Shown piece by piece: positions 14,464 through 21,689 of a stretch of 24,623 nucleotides of DNA. Where the stretch lies: the NCBI GenBank assembly GCA_023432465.1, contig JAEYUO010000053.1, positions 1 to 24,623 of the forward strand, given 5' to 3'. Below the pieces are notes generated by a model. It was given only the letters and a program-made list of their open reading frames with translations, searched no databases and was not told the DNA's origin. Position numbers and translations under genes: made by a program. Position 1 is the first letter of the stretch. Every line of letters starts with the position of its first letter. This DNA comes from Planctomycetota bacterium (GTDB taxonomy: Bacteria > Planctomycetota > Phycisphaerae > Phycisphaerales > UBA1924).

Positions 14464-15305
14464 CCACGTCTCGGATGCACACCACGTTGTCCAAGCCCGA
14501 GTACCTGCGATCGGCGGAAGCGGCGATCCCGCGCCTTGTCGATGAGCATGGGCCGCGGCTGTACTCGCTGGGGCTCAGGTTGTGCGGCAACCGGAGCGAT
14601 GCGGAGGACATGGTGCAGGAGGTGTTTCTGCAGGCGTTCCGGAAGTGGCACACCTTCCGGGGCGAGTCTGACCCAGGGACGTGGCTGTACTCGATCGCGG
14701 CGAGGTCCTGCAAGGCAAGGATGCGCCGCAAGGGGGGGATCGACCGGCGGATGCCCGCGATGTCGCAACTTCTGCCGTGGCGGGAGACAAACGTTGCGGC
14801 GATTCCGATGGCGCAGGGGGATGGGGAGTCTGCGCCAGTGAAGGCCTCTATCCGCAAAGAGGCGGATGAGGCCGTGCACCGGGCGATCATGTCGCTGCCG
14901 GAGAACTTCCGGGTGCCGCTGATTCTGAAAGAGATGCTTGAGCTGCCGATTGATGATGTTGCCGCAGCGCTGAATATCAAGCCCGAGACGGTGAAGACGC
15001 GGGTGCACCGGGCGCGGCTGCTGCTTCGCAGCGCGATGATGAAGCGTGTGCCCAAGCGGGCTGCCCCGGAACCTGCATACGACAAGCAGGTGTGCCTGGA
15101 CCTGCTGCGGGCCAAGCTTGATGCCATGGACCACGGGCGAGGGTTCCCGATCGGGCAGGATGTGATGTGCGAGCGGTGCCGATCGGTGTTTGCAGAACTC
15201 GATCTTGCGCAGAGTGCGTGCGCGAGCATGGCGGAAGGGGACCTGCCAGCGTCGATTCGGAAGGCGATTCTGCGGGCGATCAATCGCGAACCGGTCAGGT
15301 CCTGA
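14460..15305 (+). CDS. ECF sigma factor with C-terminal Cys/His extension
   Basis: 281 residues. Region 2 (about 25-95: YSLGLRLCGNRSDAEDMVQEVFLQAFRKW, FRGESDPGTWLYSIAARSC) and region 4 (about 135-195: SLPENFRVPLILKEM, IDDVAAALNIKPETVKTRVHRAR) are complete. A C-terminal extension of about 75 residues holds C212, H225 and the pair C237-x2-C240, then C254. This resembles the zinc-binding anti-sigma (ZAS/zf-HC2) type of domain, although the His-to-Cys spacing is longer than the usual H-x3-C-x2-C. The extension may hold the sigma factor inactive until a redox or metal signal. GTG 14460 overlaps the protease stop; ATG 14475 is an alternative. The 3' end overlaps the convergent DUF2892 gene by 11 bp. 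Confidence 0.85.
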   Translation: MTTSRMHTTLSKPEYLRSAEAAIPRLVDEHGPRLYSLGLRLCGNRSDAEDMVQEVFLQAFRKWHTFRGESDPGTWLYSIAARSCKARMRRKGGIDRRMPAMSQLLPWRETNVAAIPMAQGDGESAPVKASIRKEADEAVHRAIMSLPENFRVPLILKEMLELPIDDVAAALNIKPETVKTRVHRARLLLRSAMMKRVPKRAAPEPAYDKQVCLDLLRAKLDAMDHGRGFPIGQDVMCERCRSVFAELDLAQSACASMAEGDLPASIRKAILRAINREPVRS

Positions 15306-15516
15306 CTTTGCAGGTGGACATCTTGAAGGGGAGATAGGCAGGGCAGAAGCCGATCGCGGCGGTGAGCAGGAGCACCGCACCCGCGGCGATGGCGATGATG
15401 CCGGCGATCGCGCCATCGGTTGCGCCGAGCATCCCAAAGGCGAGGATGATGAGCACGATGCCGACGATGAGCCGGAGGGCGCGGTCGATGGGTCCGACGT
15501 TCTTGCAGCCACACAT
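15295..15516 (-). CDS. DUF2892 (YgaP-like) small membrane protein
   Basis: A 73-residue protein with two hydrophobic helices (about 14-33 and 35-57). It has an N-terminal CGC and the C-terminal family signature GFCPAYLPFKMSTCK. In other bacteria this membrane segment is fused to a rhodanese domain (YgaP) or encoded beside YeeE/YedE permeases and rhodaneses in sulfur-handling operons, which matches its place here after two YeeE/YedE genes (55 nt gap). ATG 15516 has AAGGAG 7 nt upstream. Its 3' end overlaps that of the convergent sigma factor gene. Confidence 0.85.
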   Translation of the reverse strand: MCGCKNVGPIDRALRLIVGIVLIILAFGMLGATDGAIAGIIAIAAGAVLLLTAAIGFCPAYLPFKMSTCKVRT

Positions 15517-15571
15517 GGGAGAGCTCCTTGGAGGAACGTGGAAGAGGAGAGGGAAGAGTGGGAACGGAGAT

Positions 15572-16141
15572 TCAGGCGGGGCGTGCTGCGTGCTCGCGGC
15601 GTTCCAGCCAGTAGAAGAGCCCGGAGGCGCCGATCGCCAAAGCCGCGATCAGCCACCAAGGGGAGAGGTGGGTGACATCGACGAAGGTGACCTTGCCGAG
15701 CTTGCCCAGGGGCTCGATCGTGCGGGCAAGGAAGGGATAGGCCTCGGCATATACGGCCGCGCCGACGAGCGCGCCGGCGATGCCGACGATCGCATCGCGC
15801 GAGCCCTGGCCGACGGCGGCGAGGGCGGTGCCGGGGCAATAGCCCAGAATGACCATGCCGACGCCGAAGATGAGGCCGCCAAGGACGTTCATGCCGACTT
15901 CGGCGCCCTTGATGTGCAGGCCGCTGATCATGCCGAACTGGAGCATCGCGTAGACACCGATCGCGCCGACGACGATGGCGGTGAGCATGGTCTTGAGGAC
16001 GGTGTGATCCTTGAAGCGGAACTGATTGACGATCACGTTGTACCGCGTGACGCCACCTTTTTGCAGGAGGACGCCGAAGACCAGACCGGTCAGCGCGCCC
16101 AGCAGGAGGGTCTTGGGGTCGGCGAAGAAGTTACTGAACAT
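15572..16141 (-). CDS. YeeE/YedE-family permease, second half-size subunit
   Basis: A 189-residue membrane protein with about five helices. The family core is GYCPGT (100-105, Cys102), followed by LAAVGQGSRDAIVG. YeeE/YedE proteins import thiosulfate or related sulfur compounds, with conserved cysteines lining the path. Full-length YeeE is about 350 residues, so this is a half-size protein that probably works with the upstream half. ATG 16141 has GGAAGGAGG close upstream and overlaps the end of the previous gene by 11 bp, so translation is coupled. The substrate is inferred from family. Confidence 0.87.
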   Translation of the reverse strand: MFSNFFADPKTLLLGALTGLVFGVLLQKGGVTRYNVIVNQFRFKDHTVLKTMLTAIVVGAIGVYAMLQFGMISGLHIKGAEVGMNVLGGLIFGVGMVILGYCPGTALAAVGQGSRDAIVGIAGALVGAAVYAEAYPFLARTIEPLGKLGKVTFVDVTHLSPWWLIAALAIGASGLFYWLERREHAARPA

Positions 16142-16700
16142 GTGCTGCCTCCTTCCTGCCGCCGAAGCCGAAGAGGACGGCGGCGGTGGCAATGCCTGAA
16201 GCGAACATGGCGACGAAGAACATCCAGCTTGATACGGCCATCTGGAGGCCGCCGGAGATGCCGTGGCCGCTGGTGCAGCCGCCGGCCATTCGTGCGCCGA
16301 AGATGAGGATGAACCCACCGATGAACGCCGCGGCGTAGCGTTTCATGACGCTCGGGCCGAATCTCTGCGACCAGACGCTGGGCACGCGTTCGACCTTGAA
16401 CGTGCGGCCAAACCACGCGGCGATGAACGAGCCGAGCACCATCATGAGGACCAGAGCCATCTGCCAGTCGAAGACCGGCTTGAAACCACCGCCCTTGGCG
16501 CCGTAGGTCTGCGTGTAGTAGGCATTCGAGGCGACATGCTCGGGGGCGATGGCGCAGACCGCAGCGCCGGCTGCGCCGACGAAGGATGTGCTGGTTCCGA
16601 GGGCCTTGTTCATGAAGTAGAACGTGGCCCAACTGAGGATGCCGATGCCCGTACCCACCACGTATGGGGACCAGCGTGGCATTTGAATCGGGTTGGCCAT
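16131..16700 (-). CDS. YeeE/YedE-family permease, first half-size subunit
   Basis: A 189-residue membrane protein, the same length as the next gene. It carries the first-half signature GARMAGGCTSGHGISGG (136-151, Cys142), the counterpart of GYCPGT in the second subunit. A helix pair near the N-terminus and a long segment with HVASNAYYTQTYG precede it. Together the two halves should rebuild a YeeE-like channel for thiosulfate or a similar sulfur compound. ATG 16700 has AAAGGAG 9 nt upstream. First gene of the operon with the second half and DUF2892; divergent from the AhpD-like gene over a 210-nt region. Confidence 0.87.
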   Translation of the reverse strand: MANPIQMPRWSPYVVGTGIGILSWATFYFMNKALGTSTSFVGAAGAAVCAIAPEHVASNAYYTQTYGAKGGGFKPVFDWQMALVLMMVLGSFIAAWFGRTFKVERVPSVWSQRFGPSVMKRYAAAFIGGFILIFGARMAGGCTSGHGISGGLQMAVSSWMFFVAMFASGIATAAVLFGFGGRKEAAHVQ

Positions 16701-16775
16701 GTGCGTGGCTCCTTTCTGGCCGCGGCTGCGGATTGTGCTGCGGCCAAGGGGTTGGAGGCGGGTGGGCGGCCGGAG

Positions 16776-16799
16776 GTTCCCGGAAAGTGTGCCGGGAAC
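16776..16799. promoter_or_regulatory. Inverted repeat in the YeeE/AhpD divergent region
   Basis: GTTCCCGG-(8 nt)-CCGGGAAC is a perfect 8-bp inverted repeat between two divergent transcription units. A second, TGGCCGC (16717-16723) with GCGGCCA (16740-16746), lies next to the permease start. The first has the size of a dimeric repressor site. No regulator gene is adjacent. Confidence 0.45.
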
Positions 16800-16910
16800 T
16801 TTGGGGGAACCAGAGCAGGGGAAGACGACTCCAAGAACTGTGAATGTTCCGGTGGGGCGGGTCGGCTTCCGGAGGTGGGGGGGAGGGGGCAGCAAGAAAG
16901 GAGCCCGCGA

Positions 16911-17258
16911 TTGGCGAACAAAGCTCAGGCGTTCTTCGAGTCGTTCCCAGAGACCCAGGCCGCGATGCGCGAGCGAGGCGGCGAGATCGGCAAGGCGTTC
17001 ATGCCGATGCACCATGCGATGATGAAGGCGAGCACGCTGTCTGTTCGGGACAAGGAACTCATCAGCCTGGGGATCGCGGTCGCGGTCCGCTGCGAATCGT
17101 GCATCTATCTGCACACTCAGAAGTGCCTTCAGGAGGGCGCAACGCCCGAGCAGATCATGGAAGCCGCGGGGGTGGCGGTCATGATGGGTGGCGGACCGGC
17201 GTTCATGTACGCCCCGCTGGTGGCACAGGCGATCGAATACCTGAGATCCAAGGCATGA
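16911..17258 (+). CDS. AhpD-like carboxymuconolactone decarboxylase-family protein
   Basis: A 115-residue all-helical protein. The AhpD redox motif CxxCxxxH is intact: Cys61-E-S-Cys64 with His68, in VAVRCESCIYLHTQKCLQEGATPEQIMEA. Family members include alkylhydroperoxidase AhpD and gamma-carboxymuconolactone decarboxylase. The CxxC favours a thiol/peroxide role over decarboxylation. The start is TTG 16911, with AAAGGAG (16897-16903) 7 nt upstream; no ATG is available before the first helix. A frame reaching back to 16263 is antisense to the permease gene. Its divergence from the sulfur permease operon suggests shared control by sulfur or oxidative signals. Confidence 0.85.
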   Translation: MANKAQAFFESFPETQAAMRERGGEIGKAFMPMHHAMMKASTLSVRDKELISLGIAVAVRCESCIYLHTQKCLQEGATPEQIMEAAGVAVMMGGGPAFMYAPLVAQAIEYLRSKA

Positions 17259-17403
17259 CCGCGGTTCACGCCACCGGCACACAGTGCGGTAAGCGCCACC
17301 GCGATCGCCGCGGAAACCCGGGCGGGCGGATGTCGATCAGTTCCTCAATCTCGCATGGTGCGTTCTCCATTGGTTGAGCGCAGGGCGAACCGAAAGTCCG
17401 CCA

Positions 17404-17440
17404 TTGAACCCTATTAAAGACTATGATATCCTCTAGTCTT
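17404..17440 (+). promoter_or_regulatory. Candidate promoter and operator upstream of ppk2
   Basis: TTGAAC (17404-17409) and TATCCT (17427-17432) are spaced 17 bp, each 4 of 6 to consensus. The -10 lies inside an inverted repeat, AAGACTA (17417-17423) and TAGTCTT (17434-17440), with perfect 7-bp arms and a 10-nt centre. The area is locally AT-rich in a high-GC window. It would serve the ppk2 operon. No regulator is encoded nearby. Confidence 0.5.
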
Positions 17441-17520
17441 GCGGGCGTTCAAGTCTCTGTAGACTCCTGTGCGGACCTGCTCGGACCGGACGCCCCAAGC
17501 ACGTTTCGAAGAGCCCACAG

Positions 17521-18342
17521 ATGAAGAAGAAGCTCAAAGAGTCCAAAGACGAGGCCAAGGGCAAGTCCTTGAAGAACAAGGAGTACACCAAGGAACTCCG
17601 CAAACTCCAGGCGGACCTGTGCACGCTTCAGGAGTGGGTGAAGCACAAGGGACTGCGGGTGATCGTTGTCTTTGAGGGGCGCGACGGGGCGGGCAAGGGC
17701 GGGACGATCCGCGCGCTCACCGAGCGGGTGAGCCCGCGCGTGTTCCGCGTCATCGCGCTCCCCGCGCCATCGGATCGGGAGAAGAGTCAGATGTACATCC
17801 AGCGGTACATCGCGCACTTCCCCGCGGCGGGGGAGGTCGTGATCTTCGACCGGAGCTGGTACAACCGGGCCGGTGTCGAGCGCGTGATGGGTTTCTGCTC
17901 GAACGACCAGTACGAGCGGTTCCTGCATCTCTGCCCGGCGATCGAACGCGAGTTCGTCCGCAACGGCATCATTCTCATCAAGTTCTGGATGGAAGTGGGC
18001 AACGACGAGCAGGAGCGGCGGTTCAAGGCGCGGATCGAGGACCCGCTGCGGCAGTGGAAGCTCAGCCCGATGGACCTGCCCTCGCGGGAGAAGTGGTTCG
18101 AGTACTCGCGGGCGAGGGACCGCATGCTTGAGGCGACCGACACCAAGGAAGCTCCGTGGTTCATCGTGCGGTCCGATGACAAGAAGCGGGCGAGGCTGAA
18201 CTGTCTGAGCCACATCCTCAAGCAGATCCCGCACAAGAAACTGAAGCGGCCGAAGATCAAGCTGCCGTCGCGGTCCAAGAAGCACGCCTACGACGATCAG
18301 GCCTCGCTGAAGGGCAGGAGATTCGTCGCCGAGGTCTACTGA
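17521..18342 (+). CDS. ppk2: Polyphosphate kinase 2 (class I)
   Basis: A 273-residue one-domain PPK2, which moves phosphate between polyphosphate and (mainly) nucleoside diphosphates. Walker A GRDGAGKGG (53-61), Walker B FDRSWYNRAGVERVMG (109-124) and the lid segment RIEDPLRQWKLSPMD (171-185) are all present. A basic coiled N-terminus (KKKLKESKDEAKGKS) and a basic tail follow the usual class I pattern. ADP versus GDP preference cannot be read from sequence. GAAGAG lies upstream of ATG 17521. First gene of a plus-strand train; the next gene starts 39 nt after its stop. Confidence 0.93.
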   Translation: MKKKLKESKDEAKGKSLKNKEYTKELRKLQADLCTLQEWVKHKGLRVIVVFEGRDGAGKGGTIRALTERVSPRVFRVIALPAPSDREKSQMYIQRYIAHFPAAGEVVIFDRSWYNRAGVERVMGFCSNDQYERFLHLCPAIEREFVRNGIILIKFWMEVGNDEQERRFKARIEDPLRQWKLSPMDLPSREKWFEYSRARDRMLEATDTKEAPWFIVRSDDKKRARLNCLSHILKQIPHKKLKRPKIKLPSRSKKHAYDDQASLKGRRFVAEVY

Positions 18343-18381
18343 ATCAGGGTGGGGGAACACGTCTCCGCACGGAGTTGAACC

Positions 18382-19209
18382 ATGTGCCGCTGGCTTGGCT
18401 ACACGGGCGCATCGATCTCGCTTGAAGATGTGCTCTTCAAGCCGAAGAACTCGCTGATCGACCAGAGCATGAGCGCGAGATCGGCGGAGACGCCGACGAA
18501 CGGCGACGGCTTCGGCATCGGGTGGTACGGCGCCAAGCCATACCCCGGGCTGTTCCGCAGCATCCGCCCGGCGTGGAACGATTTCAACCTGCGGGACCTG
18601 GCCGCGCAGATCGACTCGCGCCTGTTCCTGGCGCACGTCCGCGCGACCTCGCAGGCGACGGTGCAGGAGACCAACTGCCACCCGTTCCGCTACAAGCAGT
18701 GGCTGTTCGTGCACAACGGGGAGATCCACGGGATCGAGAAGTTTCGCAAGCGCCTAGTCGAGGCGGTGTCGGATGAACTGTTCACCCAGATTCTCGGCAC
18801 GACCGACTCGGAGGTGATGTTCTACCTCGCATTGACGTTCGGGCTGGAGAAGGACCCACCAGGCGCGCTGGAACGGATGGCGGGCTTTGTGGAATCCGTT
18901 GCGAAGAAGCATGGCGTTCCTGAGACACTCTGGATGACGCTCGGGCTGACCGACGGCCAGATGCTGTACGCCCTGCGGTATGCCAGCGATGGCAAGGCGC
19001 CGACGCTGTACTACACACGGGACATCGAGGATGTGTACAAGGTGAGCCCGGACCTTCGGGGCCGGTTCTCGATGGATGCTCGGTTCATCGCCTCTGAGCC
19101 AACCGGCACTGCTCGCCAGCACTGGCTGACGGTGCCGGAGAGTTCGTTCCTCAAGGTTCGAGGCACGGAGATCGAGGTTTCGCCCTTCAATCCGCGAGCA
19201 GGCGCATGA
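18382..19209 (+). CDS. Class II glutamine amidotransferase (YafJ/EgtC-like)
   Basis: A 275-residue Ntn-type glutaminase. After Met removal the nucleophile Cys2 (MCRWLGYTG) is exposed. Other family blocks are NGDGFGIGWYG (40-50), LAHVRATSQATVQETNCHPF (83-102) and FVHNGEIHG. It releases ammonia from glutamine or hydrolyses a gamma-glutamyl amide. No synthetase domain is attached, and the acceptor is unknown. EgtC of ergothioneine synthesis is a relative, but no other egt gene is visible. GGAG lies 8 nt before ATG 18382. Its TGA overlaps the SulP start (ATGA), so the two are coupled. Confidence 0.9.
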   Translation: MCRWLGYTGASISLEDVLFKPKNSLIDQSMSARSAETPTNGDGFGIGWYGAKPYPGLFRSIRPAWNDFNLRDLAAQIDSRLFLAHVRATSQATVQETNCHPFRYKQWLFVHNGEIHGIEKFRKRLVEAVSDELFTQILGTTDSEVMFYLALTFGLEKDPPGALERMAGFVESVAKKHGVPETLWMTLGLTDGQMLYALRYASDGKAPTLYYTRDIEDVYKVSPDLRGRFSMDARFIASEPTGTARQHWLTVPESSFLKVRGTEIEVSPFNPRAGA

Positions 19210-20891
19210 ACCTGGCCGCATGGGTCCCCAGCATCGGATGGCTGAGGGAGTATCGCCTCGGCGTGTTTCGCGCGGATGTTGTCGCGGGTATCACGCTCGC
19301 GGCGTACCTCATTCCCGCCGGCATGGGCGACGCATCGCTCGCGGGGCTTTCGCCCGAGGCTGGGCTTTATGCCTGCCTGTTCTCCGGGCTTGTGTTCTGG
19401 GTGTTCTGCAGCTCGAAGCAGACCGCGATCACGGTGACCTCGGCGATCTCGATCCTGCTGGGCACCACTCTGGGCCCAATGGCCGAGGGCGATCCGATGC
19501 GGCTTGGCGCTCTGGCCGCGTGCACCGCGCTGCTCGTCGCCGCATACTCGCTTGTTGCGTGGGTGCTCCGCGCGGGCGCGATCGTGAACTTCATCTCTGA
19601 GACCGTGCTCATCGGCTTCAAGGCGGGGATCGCGCTCTACCTGTGCAGCTCGCAACTGCCGAAGCTCCTGGGATTCAAGGGGGCCTACGGCTCGTTCTGG
19701 GAGCGGTCGTGGCACACTATCACGCACGCACACGAATCCAGTCTGATCGCCGCGACGGTGGGAGTATGCGCGCTGCTGGCGCTGATTCTGGGTTCCGTGT
19801 TTCTCAAGAACAAGCCGGTCGCGCTGTTCGTGGTGATCGGGGGAGTGTTGGCGACCGCCGTACTTCACCTGGATCGCGCTGGGCTGCCGACTCTGGGCGC
19901 GGTTCCGGAAGGGTTGCCACGGATTGGCCTGCCGCTGGTGAGCTGGGCAGACCTCGATCAACTGCTGGAAGTGTCGTTCGCCTGTTTCCTGCTGGCGGCG
20001 GTGGAGACGGCGGCGATCGGCCGCACATTCGCGGCAAAGCATGGAGGCCGGTATGATGCGAACCAGGAGTTCCTGGCGCTCGCCGCGGCGAATGTTGGTG
20101 CGGGTCTCGGGCAGGGATACGCGGTCAGCGGCGGGATGTCGCAATCGCTGGTGAACGACGGCGCAGGCGCACGCACGCCGATTTCCGGCCTGATCGCCGC
20201 GATCGGCATCATCCTTGTGGTGCTGTTTCTGACCGGGCCGCTGTCGATGCTGCCGCAGACCGTGCTCGCTGCGATCGTACTGATGGCCGCGATCGGCCTG
20301 ATCAAGGTGAAGGCGATCAAGCAGTTGTGGCGGGTCGACCGCGCAGAGTTCTTCATCGGGTTTGCGGCGTTCCTCGGCGTGCTGAACGGCGGCATCCTCC
20401 GCGGCGTGTTCATCGGCTCGCTGATCTCGATCCTGTGGCTGCTGCATCAGGCATCGCGGCTTCACGTCTCGTTCCTGGGTCGCATCCCGGGATCCACCCG
20501 CTACTCAGACTTGGAGCGGCACCCGGATAACGAGCCCACGCCGGGGGTGCTGATCTGCCGACCGGAGGGCTCGATCGTGTACTTCAATGCCGGGTATGTG
20601 CACGACCGCATCATGTATGGGTACGGTGTGCAGGCGACTCGACCCGGGCTTGTGCTGCTTGACCTGTCGGCCTCGCCTCGGGTGGATGTCTCGGGGGCGG
20701 AGATGCTGATCCGACTCGCCAAGGAGCTTGCGTCGGCGGGCTCACGGCTTCGCATCGTGGAGGCGAGGGCATCGGTCCGAGACCGACTGCGATCGATGGG
20801 TATCGAGGAGCAGATCGGGAGAATCGACCGGTTCTCGACAGTTGCGGATGCGATTCGGCAGGTGGAACAGCCTACAGAAATGGGAGCGTGA
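19206..20891 (+). CDS. SulP-family anion transporter with STAS domain
   Basis: A 561-residue SulP transporter. The membrane part (about residues 20-420) starts with the family signature DVVAGITLAAYLIPAGMG and has roughly 10-14 helices. A cytoplasmic STAS domain follows (about 440-555), with LLDLSASPRVDVSGAEML around the usual anti-anti-sigma-like loop. SulP proteins move sulfate, bicarbonate or other anions; the substrate cannot be fixed from sequence. The start overlaps the amidotransferase stop (ATGA) and the end overlaps the LOG-family gene start (TGATG), so the three are one translation-coupled block. With the YeeE pair nearby, sulfate is a reasonable guess. Confidence 0.92.
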   Translation: MNLAAWVPSIGWLREYRLGVFRADVVAGITLAAYLIPAGMGDASLAGLSPEAGLYACLFSGLVFWVFCSSKQTAITVTSAISILLGTTLGPMAEGDPMRLGALAACTALLVAAYSLVAWVLRAGAIVNFISETVLIGFKAGIALYLCSSQLPKLLGFKGAYGSFWERSWHTITHAHESSLIAATVGVCALLALILGSVFLKNKPVALFVVIGGVLATAVLHLDRAGLPTLGAVPEGLPRIGLPLVSWADLDQLLEVSFACFLLAAVETAAIGRTFAAKHGGRYDANQEFLALAAANVGAGLGQGYAVSGGMSQSLVNDGAGARTPISGLIAAIGIILVVLFLTGPLSMLPQTVLAAIVLMAAIGLIKVKAIKQLWRVDRAEFFIGFAAFLGVLNGGILRGVFIGSLISILWLLHQASRLHVSFLGRIPGSTRYSDLERHPDNEPTPGVLICRPEGSIVYFNAGYVHDRIMYGYGVQATRPGLVLLDLSASPRVDVSGAEMLIRLAKELASAGSRLRIVEARASVRDRLRSMGIEEQIGRIDRFSTVADAIRQVEQPTEMGA

Positions 20892-21649
20892 TGCACATGC
20901 AAAGCACAACCGAGTCCTCTTCAACCCCCGCGGGCAGCGGGAGTGTCAGCCTCGGCGATGAGGAGGCTGTCAAGAAGGTGCTCGTCGATTCGGTGCTCGG
21001 GCTGTGGGAGGTGGTGAACAACCTCACGCGTCTGAAGCCGACTCGGCGGGAGCGGTTCCGCGTAACGATCTTCGGCTCGGCGAGGGCGCAGCCCGGGACG
21101 TTTGTGTATGAAGAGGTCAAGCGGGTGAGTGCTGCGCTGACGGAGCTGGGGTGCGAGATTCTCACCGGCGGCGGGCCGGGACTGATGCAGGCGGCCAACG
21201 AGGGGGCCTCAAGCGTGAACGGCGCGACCGAGCGATCGGTCGGGATCCGCGTGGACCTCCCATTCGAGCAGGAAGTCAACCCGTTCGTCGGCCAGATGTT
21301 CGAACACAAGACGTTCTTCACGCGGCTGCACCACTTTGTGCTGGCATCGGATGCGTTCATCGTGGTGCCGGGTGGAGTCGGCACGGTCCTGGAGATGCTG
21401 ATGGTGTGGCAGCTTCTCCAGGTGAAGCACGTCGAGGGCGCGCCGCTGATATGCGTGGGCAAGATGTGGGAAGAACTGGTTGTGTGGGCGACAAAGCACA
21501 TGGTGGACGGACAGATTGCCCTCGCGAGCGCCGAGGACATGAGGGTCCCGGTCTGTCTGAGGTCCGCGGATGAGGCGATCGCGTTGATTGCCGAGCATCA
21601 CAAGCAGTGGGTGGAGAAGCAGGGGGCCATGAGTTCACGGAACGGGTAG
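20891..21649 (+). CDS. LOG-family (TIGR00730-type) nucleotide 5'-monophosphate phosphoribohydrolase
   Basis: 252 residues. The Rossmann-like core has VTIFGSARAQPG, GGGPGLMQAANEGA and the LOG signature PGGVGTVLE (160-168); an FFTRLHHF segment supplies the conserved Arg. LOG enzymes cleave the N-glycosidic bond of nucleotide monophosphates, and the older name lysine decarboxylase is wrong for the family. An N-terminal extension of about 50 residues is Ser/Thr-rich and then helical. ATG 20891 shares one base with the SulP TGA, with GGGAG just upstream; GTG 20888 and ATG 20897 are alternatives. Cytokinin-type versus general nucleotide substrate is undetermined. Confidence 0.88.
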   Translation: MHMQSTTESSSTPAGSGSVSLGDEEAVKKVLVDSVLGLWEVVNNLTRLKPTRRERFRVTIFGSARAQPGTFVYEEVKRVSAALTELGCEILTGGGPGLMQAANEGASSVNGATERSVGIRVDLPFEQEVNPFVGQMFEHKTFFTRLHHFVLASDAFIVVPGGVGTVLEMLMVWQLLQVKHVEGAPLICVGKMWEELVVWATKHMVDGQIALASAEDMRVPVCLRSADEAIALIAEHHKQWVEKQGAMSSRNG

Positions 21650-21689
21650 GACATGGCGGCGAGCGCCGCCTGAACAAAGGAGCACGACG

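Noticed and set aside
14256..15839. Minus-strand 527-codon open frame
   Set aside because: It runs antisense through the ECF sigma factor gene and out of frame through the DUF2892 gene; the product is Arg/Pro-rich.
16263..16910. 5' extension of the AhpD-like gene
   Set aside because: It is antisense to the first permease half. The TTG at 16911 with AAAGGAG 7 nt upstream begins the known fold.
17299..17313. CCGCG-ATCGC-CGCGG hairpin after the AhpD-like gene as a terminator
   Set aside because: The stem is only 5 bp and no T-run follows. In DNA this rich in GC such short stems are expected by chance.
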